Made by a program: the position numbers and the translations under genes. This document shows, piece after piece, positions 7,333 through 13,953 of a DNA stretch of 14,075 bases. Origin of the DNA: Gammaproteobacteria bacterium (GTDB taxonomy: Bacteria > Pseudomonadota > Gammaproteobacteria > SZUA-229); assembly GCA_027858635.1 (NCBI GenBank), contig JAQICG010000297.1, forward strand, positions 1 to 14,075. Reading direction: 5' to 3'. Within the stretch, counting starts at the first letter, position 1. Each line of letters starts with the position of its first letter. The notes beneath the pieces are model-generated. The model did no database searches. It worked only from the letters and a program-made list of their open reading frames with translations, and had not been told where the DNA came from.

Positions 7333-7760
7333 GCGCGCTCCTTCAGTTCACAGCCTTCCAGCCCGCAACGGCGGTGCGCCGGAGACAGCAGATCCCAGAC
7401 AGCGATGGCCAGCATCAGTGCCAGTCCGCCGTACAGGGTCCAGCTGCTCCAGCTGTACTGGAACCAGGGATACAGGCTGAGCAGCATGATCACCGGCCCG
7501 ATGATGCCGGCCAGGCTGCGCTGCCACTGGCGATGACTCAGCCAGCCCAGGGCGTTGGCGCCCAGAGCGATCAAGGCGAACAGCGGCAGCAGGGCATTGA
7601 CGAACAACCCCTCCCACTGCGACAGAAAGCCCAGGCCTAGGACCGCGCCTATGCCGGCCAGGGCCGGGAAGCACATGGCACAGCCCATGGTGGAGACGAT
7701 GGCGCCCAGTGCGCCCGACTTGTCGCCGATACGTGACAGCAGATGGATGAAACTGCTCAT
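7329..7760 (-). CDS. merC: mercury transporter MerC
   Basis: MerC is an inner-membrane protein that carries Hg(II) into the cytosol for MerA. The 143-residue protein matches Tn21 MerC closely in memory: an IGDKSGALGAIVSTMGCAMC block with the Cys27/Cys30 mercury ligands in the first membrane segment, GLGFLSQWEGLFV, NALGWLSHRQWQRSL, and the C-terminal SPAHRRCGLEGCEL with Cys132/Cys137. About four membrane segments are visible. GAGGAG lies 6 nt before the ATG. It is first in the operon, directly behind the mer operator/promoter, and its stop overlaps the merA start. No merT or merP is present, so MerC is the only uptake protein visible in this cluster. Confidence 0.96.
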   Translation of the reverse strand: MSSFIHLLSRIGDKSGALGAIVSTMGCAMCFPALAGIGAVLGLGFLSQWEGLFVNALLPLFALIALGANALGWLSHRQWQRSLAGIIGPVIMLLSLYPWFQYSWSSWTLYGGLALMLAIAVWDLLSPAHRRCGLEGCELKERA

Positions 7761-7791
7761 TGGACACTCCTCATTCAGCTAGTATGGCCCA

Positions 7792-7823
7792 AGTATAAAC
7801 ACCGTACCTAAGTACGGAGTCAA
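7792..7823 (-). promoter_or_regulatory. MerR-regulated mer promoter and operator
   Basis: Read on the minus strand: -35 TTGACT (7823-7818), then the dyad CCGTAC-TTAG-GTACGG (7817-7802), then TTATAC (7798-7793) with a 19-bp spacer or TATACT (7797-7792) with a 20-bp spacer. The -35, the left dyad arm and the GTAC-N4-GTAC core match the Tn21/Tn501 PmerT operator as I know it. The overlong spacer is the hallmark of MerR-type activation, in which bound MerR-Hg untwists the DNA. It lies about 32 bp upstream of the merC ATG. The clear consensus makes this a firm call; the exact -10 is not settled. Confidence 0.9.
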
Positions 7824-8279
7824 GCGATATAGAGAACAATTTCACCTGTAGCGAAGAATGATAGAATCAGGAATCAACGGCTTTTTGACATCCCATCCGC
7901 GCTTGTCTGTTGGTTATCCCCTCAAAACTATCTTTGAAATATGAAATTCCCGGTTGCTGTCACCAGTTAAACCGGTCACGTTAATAGAGAGTGAATTAAT
8001 TCATAGCGAATTAAAATATTAAGCAGTTTTGTGAGAATGAATTCGCACCTACAAAAACATAGCGCCTAATCTAAAAACCAGAAAGAAACACTGACAGTTA
8101 AACAATAAATAATAAGGACATATTACTGTCTGACAGGATGGCCGGGGATTTCTGGTTAACTATAGGATGTGTCACCTGCTGGTTCAATATTCCCGCTTCT
8201 TCTTTCTGGTATGCTTGCAGCGGTAATAAAAAGTTGATATCACAGTTTGCGATTACCCCAATAATTTTCTGAGAGTTTT
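7824..8279. other. non-coding gap between the mer operon and the Mqo-like gene
   Basis: This AT-rich stretch separates divergent transcription units. No reading frame of useful size was found on either strand. It holds an inverted repeat TTAATTC-atagc-GAATTAA (7996-8014) and two small palindromes, ACTGACAGT (8090-8098) and CTGTCTGACAG (8126-8136), which share CTGACAG-like halves and could be an operator for the downstream gene. A GAGAG about 4 nt before the 8280 ATG is a fair ribosome-binding site. No clear sigma-70 promoter was identified. Confidence 0.35.
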
Positions 8280-9674
8280 ATGTCCACCAACCAGTATGAC
8301 CTGTTAATTATCGGTGCCGGTGTCTCCGGTAGCGCGCTGCTGTACCTGAGCACAAAATATACCGACATCAAAAATATCGGTGTCATCGAGAAATACGCAG
8401 CACCGGCTCGGGTCAACTCACTGTCGAGCAATAATAGTCAGACGCTTCATTGTGGCGACATCGAAACCAATTACACGCTGGATAAAGCGCTGAAAGTGCA
8501 ACGCGCCGCCGCTATGCTGCGCAACTACGCACTGGCACAGCCGGACGCACATCACATCATTTTCAAGTACCCGAAAATGGTGCTTGGTGTCGGCAACGGG
8601 GAATGTGAGCTGCTGAAAAAACGCTTCGAAGTATTTTCACCGCATTATCCTGAGCTTAAATTGCTCGATAAAAAAGCTATCGCGCGCATCGAGCCCAATG
8701 TCTCGATGAACGGCGACCGCTTTCGCGACGAGGAGGTCATCGCCCTCGGCTCTACCGACGAATATACCGCAGTCAATTTCGAAGCGCTGTCGCGCTCCTT
8801 TGTGCGCCAGGCGCAGCTGGCGGCGGATCTGGATCCGGATAAAAATATCGACGTGCATTACAACAGCCATGTCGAACATATCAGGATCGAAGACGACGGC
8901 TTTATCATCGAAACCGCTGATGCCTGTTATCGTACGCGCACTCTGGTGGCCTGTGCCGGCGGCCATAGTCTCAAACTGGCACATGACCTGGGCTATGGCC
9001 TTAACTTTTCGGTATTGCCTATCGCCGGCAGTTATTATTTCACACCGCATGTCCTCAACGGCAAAGTCTACACGGTGCAAAATGATGCGCTACCGTTCGC
9101 CGCCATCCACGGAGACCCTGATGTGCTGGTGCCCGGCGAAACACGTTTTGGCCCAACCGCATTAGTGCTGCCGATTTTGGAACGCTACAACCTCAAAACC
9201 CTGCCGGATTTCTTCCAGGTCTTCCGTTTCGACCGGAGGGTGGCAAAAGTGTTATGGAACCTGCTGCGTGTCAGAGACATCCGCAATTACATGTTCAAGA
9301 ACATGCTGTTCGAGATCCCGCTAATTCGCAAATGGCTGTTCCTGAAAGATGTACGTAAGATCATCCCGTCACTCAAGTTCCGTGATCTGAAATTCGCCCA
9401 CAAGGTCGGCGGTATCCGCCCGCAACTGATCGACAAGGACAACTGTAAACTGCTGATGGGCGAAGCCAAGATCGATACCGACATCGGCGGCATCTTCAAT
9501 ATGACGCCATCACCCGGCGGTACCTCCTGTATCGAAAATGCAGAAGCCGATATGCGAATCGTGACACAGCATCTGGGCGCCAAGATCAACGAGAGCGCGT
9601 TGCAAAAAGATCTGCTCAACGACCACAGCACTTTGCACTGTGATGATGCTATGAAAAATAGTGAACACAGCTGA
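8280..9674 (+). CDS. malate:quinone oxidoreductase-like FAD dehydrogenase
   Basis: An FAD-dependent oxidoreductase of 464 residues related to malate:quinone oxidoreductase (Mqo), which oxidises malate to oxaloacetate on the inner face of the membrane and passes electrons to quinone. Seen: N-terminal FAD Rossmann motif LLIIGAGVSGSAL (8-20); a NNSQTLHCGDIETNYT segment (51-66) matching in layout the Mqo block NNAGTGHxxxxELNYT; CAGGHS before the middle; and a C-terminal TPSPGGTSC block (409-417) equivalent to the Mqo SPGAS region. It is shorter and more diverged than E. coli Mqo (548 residues), so it belongs to another branch; related 2-hydroxyacid dehydrogenases (2-hydroxyglutarate or glycerol-3-phosphate oxidase types) cannot be excluded. 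No signal peptide or membrane helix. It is transcribed alone; a cytochrome-porin gene follows 397 bp later on the same strand. Confidence 0.8.
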   Translation: MSTNQYDLLIIGAGVSGSALLYLSTKYTDIKNIGVIEKYAAPARVNSLSSNNSQTLHCGDIETNYTLDKALKVQRAAAMLRNYALAQPDAHHIIFKYPKMVLGVGNGECELLKKRFEVFSPHYPELKLLDKKAIARIEPNVSMNGDRFRDEEVIALGSTDEYTAVNFEALSRSFVRQAQLAADLDPDKNIDVHYNSHVEHIRIEDDGFIIETADACYRTRTLVACAGGHSLKLAHDLGYGLNFSVLPIAGSYYFTPHVLNGKVYTVQNDALPFAAIHGDPDVLVPGETRFGPTALVLPILERYNLKTLPDFFQVFRFDRRVAKVLWNLLRVRDIRNYMFKNMLFEIPLIRKWLFLKDVRKIIPSLKFRDLKFAHKVGGIRPQLIDKDNCKLLMGEAKIDTDIGGIFNMTPSPGGTSCIENAEADMRIVTQHLGAKINESALQKDLLNDHSTLHCDDAMKNSEHS

Positions 9675-10071
9675 TAGCAGTGAAATCCCGGAGACAAAAC
9701 AGGACAATGGCATCGGGTTTTTCGCGCCATATCTAAAGGCCTGCGCTTAAGATTCAATGCCCTTTTAGCACCCGGCTGGTTGCGAAGTCTTTTCAGATCT
9801 TTTGCAATAGCCGGTTAACCGGCTCTAAGCGCTTTAACTATGGCTGTGGTGTGGGTTACATAAAAACCCCAAACCACTAAAATTTAAAGAGGGCGATTGT
9901 CTAAAAATGCTTCGGAATTTTGCTGTAATAATAAACAGTGATTTTCTCATGGCCGATAATAAAGGCATTAATAGTGTGCTCAACTCGAGTGCTATCCATA
10001 CTTAGATTATCGTTTTTAACTTAACGGCCCAGTGCTATTGTTTTAAATTCTTATATGGAGGCCATATTAAA
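9675..10071. other. non-coding gap before the cytochrome-porin gene
   Basis: About 400 bp without a credible gene. It contains a perfect 16-bp palindrome AGCCGGTTAACCGGCT (9809-9824), a weaker bulged hairpin with arms GTGG/CCAC and GGGTT/AACCC (9846-9877), and ACTCGAGT (9983-9990). GGAGG at 10057-10061 is the ribosome-binding site of the next gene, 10 nt before its ATG, a slightly long spacing. No classical U-tract terminator for the upstream gene was seen. Confidence 0.4.
9809..9824. repeat. perfect 16-bp palindrome
   Basis: AGCCGGTTAACCGGCT is its own reverse complement. It sits 135 bp after the Mqo-like gene and about 250 bp before the cytochrome-porin gene. It may be a dimeric regulator's site or part of a terminator; there is no T-run directly after it. 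Confidence 0.5.
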
Positions 10072-11376
10072 ATGAAAACATTACAAAAACAGACCTATAT
10101 AAACACCCTGTCCGTTCTTTTATTTTTATTAATTTTTTCCGCACTGCTGATACCCGCGAAAACAGAAGCCATGCCTGTATTCGCCCGTAAGTACGACCTA
10201 AGCTGTAATACCTGCCACGCTGCTTTCCCCAGACTCAATGAATTTGGCCAACAGTTTGCCGCCAATAATATGCGCCTGCCCAACTGGAAGAACAAAACAA
10301 TAAATGCCGGTGATGACATGCTGGCGCTGCCGGAAAGTGTGCCTCTGGCAATGCGTATGCAGGCCTTTGCACAGGCCCGGGAAGCTGAGGCTGTAGTAGA
10401 TTTCACGTCAGGTAAAAGAGTTTCTGCAGACGGCGATATTCAGTCACCTTATCTCATCAAGCTGCTGTCGAGCGCGCCGCTGTCAGAGCACATCAGCTAC
10501 TATTTTTACGGTATCTTTGCCGAAAAAGGCGACAACGGTTCGGTGATACTCGAAGACGCTTGGTTTTCCCATGATGCCATCTTCAATACTGACATCAGCA
10601 TGATGATCGGCCAGTTCCAGGTGTCCGACCTGATGTTTCCGCGCGAGGTACGCCTGACCTTCCAGGACTACATGGTCTATCGTATGGCTGGAATAACTTA
10701 TGACCGCGGGATTTTATTCGGGCTTCCTGCCGGCCCGCTCGATCTTTCGCTGGGGGTGGTCAACGGTAACGGCGTCAAAGAGAGCTACAGTATCAACAGT
10801 CCCGGATTCCAGCGCTCCGACCACCTGTTCGATAACAACAACGACAAATCCGTTTTCGGACGTATTGGGGGTGATATCGCCGGCGTTAATATCGGCTTAT
10901 TCGGTTACTCCGGCACGCAGAAAAATGTCATCGGCCCAGCTGGTACTGTAAGCGGCGACCGGGACACCGACAAAATTTCATATGGCATCGATTTATCCGG
11001 CAAGATCGGCGCTAAAACATACTGGTTTGCTCAGCTGCTGCAAAATAACTGGGATGAGTTTATCGACATCAATACCGACTACAGCTGGTTCGGCGGTTTC
11101 ATCGGCGTCGATTATATTCACAGTGACCGCTGGTCTTATTCGCTACTGTACAACTACACAGATGCCAATGACTTTGAAAACACTGACACCGTCTACGAAG
11201 GCCTCGATATGAATACGGTAACTTTATCGGCGGGCTACTATTTCATGCGTAACGTAAAAGGTGTTATCGAAATCAACGTCGATCTGCTTGATACCGTCGA
11301 TAAAACAGGAACTTACTGGACCGGCCACCTGACCGGCGAGGACTACGCCCTGGTTGGTATTGATGCTGCTTTTTAA
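10072..11376 (+). CDS. predicted outer-membrane monoheme cytochrome-porin fusion (Cyc2-like architecture)
   Basis: A 434-residue exported protein. Seen: a signal peptide (1-33, likely cut after TEA); mature start MPVFARKY; a single c-type heme motif CNTCH at 45-49; then AAFPRLNEFGQQF and a possible distal ligand Met67. From about 100 to the end the sequence alternates polar and hydrophobic/aromatic residues with Gly/Asn/Asp turns, for example SEHISYYFYGIFAE, FGGFIGVDYIHSDRWSYSLL and NTVTLSAGYYFM, with no hydrophobic helix, and it ends in GIDAAF. A C-terminal Phe is the usual beta-signal for outer-membrane barrels. A small N-terminal cytochrome fused to a porin is the design of Cyc2, the iron oxidase of several iron-oxidising bacteria (about 400-500 residues). 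Role in transfer of electrons across the outer membrane is inference; the donor or acceptor is unknown. Codon use looks more AT-rich than in the mer genes. Preceded by GGAGG and followed by a terminator; transcribed alone. Confidence 0.75.
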   Translation: MKTLQKQTYINTLSVLLFLLIFSALLIPAKTEAMPVFARKYDLSCNTCHAAFPRLNEFGQQFAANNMRLPNWKNKTINAGDDMLALPESVPLAMRMQAFAQAREAEAVVDFTSGKRVSADGDIQSPYLIKLLSSAPLSEHISYYFYGIFAEKGDNGSVILEDAWFSHDAIFNTDISMMIGQFQVSDLMFPREVRLTFQDYMVYRMAGITYDRGILFGLPAGPLDLSLGVVNGNGVKESYSINSPGFQRSDHLFDNNNDKSVFGRIGGDIAGVNIGLFGYSGTQKNVIGPAGTVSGDRDTDKISYGIDLSGKIGAKTYWFAQLLQNNWDEFIDINTDYSWFGGFIGVDYIHSDRWSYSLLYNYTDANDFENTDTVYEGLDMNTVTLSAGYYFMRNVKGVIEINVDLLDTVDKTGTYWTGHLTGEDYALVGIDAAF

Positions 11377-11385
11377 GCAGCCACT

Positions 11386-11452
11386 AAAAACCGGATCTGA
11401 GCAAAAACATTCTTCAACTTTAGAAACAATTGCTTTCTAATCCGGTTTTTTA
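11386..11452 (+). terminator. stem-loop terminator after the cytochrome-porin gene
   Basis: Eleven-base arms AAAAACCGGAT (11386-11396) and ATCCGGTTTTT (11440-11450) flank a 43-nt loop that itself contains a nested hairpin, TTAGAAA (11420-11426) with TTTCTAA (11434-11440). The right arm ends in a run of six T, as needed for intrinsic termination, and lies 10 bp past the stop codon. The long, structured loop is unusual for a simple terminator. The symmetric A and T runs would allow action in both directions. Confidence 0.6.
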
Positions 11453-11567
11453 CATCAATATTACTACTGTGCAAATTTGCAGGCGAGTGTAGCGATGAAC
11501 AGATTAATGCATTACCTCAGACCAACCGTTATCACCCTGCTCTGGATGCCATACTGCTAGCAACAGG

Positions 11568-11606
11568 GGCTATTTCTCAGGAAAATTTAAAAAGGCTGAA
11601 ATAGCC
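11568..11606. repeat. stem-loop between convergent genes
   Basis: Nine-base arms GGCTATTTC (11568-11576) and GAAATAGCC (11598-11606) enclose a 21-nt loop. It lies about 65 bp beyond the stop of the minus-strand SulP gene and may help end its transcript, but no T-run follows on that strand. Confidence 0.4.
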
Positions 11607-11670
11607 GGTAAGGGCATTCATTCAGACTGTTCGATGGATAACATCATCGATTTTATGCTGGCAGTCATTG

Positions 11671-13365
11671 CTATTGCAGCATGTTTTTTGCTTTCTCCAG
11701 CGCGCTTTCAATTGATTTGGCAAACGCGAGCTTGCCAATTTTTTTTCTGATCCCGGCTCTGCGCAGTTTCAGCATCATTCTCGGATGAAGATTAGCAATC
11801 ACCAGCCCGATGCCTTTTTTGTGCAGATCATTACCGATGGATTCCAGGGTCATAATCGCGCTCATGTCGATCATATTGACATCATACATATCCAGAATGA
11901 CAACACGTACTTCCGGACTGACCAGGGTAATGTTGTTCATGGCTTTCTGCGCCGAGCCGAAAAACAACGAACCATAGATATCAAAAATTACCACCTCATG
12001 CGGCAACTCGCCGTATTTTTCATGCGACTTCTCAATTTTCGAGGTCGTAGTCAGCGCAATGCTTTTCTGTATGAACAGCACCGCCGCCAGCCCCATGCCC
12101 ACCGCCACGGCAATAGTCATATCGAACAGCACCGTCAGCGAAAAACATAGCAGCAGCACGACCACATCACTGGTGGGTGCGACCTTCATGGTGCGGATAA
12201 AATGTCTGGGTTCGCTCATGTTCCAGGCCACCATCAACAGCAGTGCCGCCATCGCCGCCATCGGAATATAGGACAGTAAGGGTGCCAGTGACAGGATCGC
12301 CAGCAGAATAAACAGCCCGTGCACCACTGACGCCAGCGGTGAACGCCCGCCGGCTTTGACGTTCGCCGCAGTGCGGGCAATCGCTGCTGTCGCCGGTATA
12401 CCACCGAATAACGGCACCAACATATTGCCGATGCCCTGGCCGATTAGCTCATCATTAGGGTTATGTTTTTTGCCCGACATGCCATCGGCGACAACCGCAC
12501 ACAACAGTGACTCCAATGAGCCCAGCACCGCGATGGTAATCGCCGCCGGCATCAACGCACGGATTAGCTCCCAACTGAGGCCGATCGCTTCACCGTTGGC
12601 AGCAGGTAGATGCCAGGGCCAGTTAAAACTTGGCACAATCGGCGGGATGCCGCTGCCGACAATGCCATTGATTTCAAAATGAAAACGACTGCCGATAGTG
12701 GCGACTGAAAACTCGGGCATAAGCTGACCGGTCAGCCAGACAACTAGCGAAGCCAGCAGCAGTGCAACCAGATGACCCGGGATTTTCGAGCGCAATTTCG
12801 GCCACAGAATCAGCACCGTCAGCGTCAGGGCACCGATTGATAATTCCTGCGGATTGACCGTCGGGATTTTCTGAATGATCAGCGCCAGATTATCCAGGTA
12901 GTGTCCGTCCAATGCATCGATATCTAGACCAAAAAAATCCTTGAGCTGAAAAGTCGCAATGACAACACCGATGCCCGCGGTGAAACCTACAACCACCGGA
13001 TAAGGCACGACCTCGATGAGCTTACCGAGTCTGGCGACACCCATCGCCACCAGAATCATGCCCGCCATAAAGCCGCTGATCAACAGACCACCCAGCCCGA
13101 ACTGCTGCACGATCGGCAACAGCACCACCACAAAAGCCGCCGTCGGCCCGGAAATGTTGACCTTGGAACCGCCGGTTATGGCGACGACAATGCCCGCAAT
13201 GATCGCCGTGTAAAGTCCATGCTGTGGCGCAACACCACTGGCGATCGCCAACGCCATTGACAACGGCAGCGCAATCACACCGACGGTTAAACCCGCCAGC
13301 ACATCTGCCTGAATATCCGAACGGGTTGGCCGGTTTTTTAGCGTTTTGGTAATGGCAGAGAACAT
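11671..13365 (-). CDS. dauA: SulP/SLC26-family transporter with STAS domain, DauA-like
   Basis: An inner-membrane anion transporter of 564 residues. Its N-terminal two thirds closely follows E. coli DauA (YchM), an aerobic C4-dicarboxylate (succinate, aspartate, fumarate) transporter: DVLAGLTVGVIALPLSMALA, SGVAPQHGLYTAI, SGPTAAFVVVLLP, ESLLCAVVADGMSGKKH, GGIPATAAIARTAANVKAGG and MAALLLMVAWNMSEP are all visible, across about 12-14 membrane segments. The cytosolic STAS domain (about 450-560) contains VVIFDIYGSLFFGSA and VVILDMYDVNMIDMSA. Other SulP members carry sulfate or bicarbonate, so the substrate is a homology guess. GAGG lies 6 nt before the ATG, supporting this start. It is convergent with the cytochrome-porin gene and transcribed alone. 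Confidence 0.9.
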   Translation of the reverse strand: MFSAITKTLKNRPTRSDIQADVLAGLTVGVIALPLSMALAIASGVAPQHGLYTAIIAGIVVAITGGSKVNISGPTAAFVVVLLPIVQQFGLGGLLISGFMAGMILVAMGVARLGKLIEVVPYPVVVGFTAGIGVVIATFQLKDFFGLDIDALDGHYLDNLALIIQKIPTVNPQELSIGALTLTVLILWPKLRSKIPGHLVALLLASLVVWLTGQLMPEFSVATIGSRFHFEINGIVGSGIPPIVPSFNWPWHLPAANGEAIGLSWELIRALMPAAITIAVLGSLESLLCAVVADGMSGKKHNPNDELIGQGIGNMLVPLFGGIPATAAIARTAANVKAGGRSPLASVVHGLFILLAILSLAPLLSYIPMAAMAALLLMVAWNMSEPRHFIRTMKVAPTSDVVVLLLCFSLTVLFDMTIAVAVGMGLAAVLFIQKSIALTTTSKIEKSHEKYGELPHEVVIFDIYGSLFFGSAQKAMNNITLVSPEVRVVILDMYDVNMIDMSAIMTLESIGNDLHKKGIGLVIANLHPRMMLKLRRAGIRKKIGKLAFAKSIESALEKAKNMLQ

Positions 13366-13426
13366 GGTTTACCTCAACAACGAAACAGCTAAAAACATTT
13401 AAGTCGAATTCCTGATGATCAGAACC

Positions 13427-13454
13427 CGCTTCGAAACGATAAAAATCGAAGGCG
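13427..13454. repeat. bulged hairpin upstream of the SulP gene
   Basis: CGCTTCGA (13427-13434) pairs with TCGAAGGCG (13446-13454) with one bulged base and an 11-nt A-rich loop. It lies about 60 bp before the SulP start codon, so it may be in that gene's leader or promoter. The rest of 13366-13593 shows no gene and no clear promoter. Confidence 0.4.
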
Positions 13455-13593
13455 GAATATAGATCAGAAGCCTGGAAATAACCTTATCGATAAAATACAA
13501 CTCGCGAGCGGCAGCTTCGAATCCGCTGAGATTATAACAGCAAGCGTCGGCGCTGCGGGCTAAGTAGGGGCAAACCAGAGGCAGACCATTTAA

Positions 13594-13776
13594 TTATTTT
13601 TCTGGCTCTTCATTTTCACTTTTCACATTATCCGTGGTTGTGTCTGCCTGCTGCGTTGCATCCACTTGAAAATGCATTAACTCTATAACTGGACCACCAA
13701 ATGCAGAAAATTATGGCACCATATTCTCATTAACTGAATTTGACTCAATATATCGACTACACGCCAAAACGCAATC
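13594..13776 (-). pseudogene. possible decayed gene remnant, unidentified
   Basis: On the minus strand one frame reads protein-like sequence through a single in-frame TAA (13711-13713). Upstream of it come about 21 residues including CSRYIESNSVNENMVP; downstream come FSAFGGPVIELMHF and a hydrophilic acidic tail ending KSENEEPEK and TAA (13594-13596). An intact 27-residue frame from ATG 13677 is also possible. No family is recognised, and the length is short enough for chance, so this is tentative. No start codon with a good Shine-Dalgarno was found for the longer frame. Confidence 0.22.
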
Positions 13777-13953
13777 TTAGACATCTAATAAAACAGCCTT
13801 GTATCGGCTTAGCCATTAATCCCGCTGGATACCGATTATTATATGAACAACGAGTGTTGCCAGTGGCGTTAGCTAAACTGCGAAAACAGCGTAGACTGCC
13901 TTGATCCAGATGGGTGATTGAAGCACTTCATTTTTGAAGTAGCCCAAAAAACA

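Noticed and set aside
5213..8279. Transposon ends around the mer genes
   Set aside because: I looked for Tn21/Tn3-type terminal repeats (GGGGTCGTCTC-like) and for resolvase or transposase frames and saw none.
9907..10005. A 32-codon plus-strand open frame before the cytochrome-porin gene
   Set aside because: It has a poorly placed GAGGG and no recognisable sequence; a frame this short is expected by chance in AT-rich DNA.
13740..13904. A 54-codon plus-strand open frame starting at TTG
   Set aside because: Rare start, no ribosome-binding site, basic Leu/Arg-rich translation; weaker than the minus-strand remnant and overlapping it.
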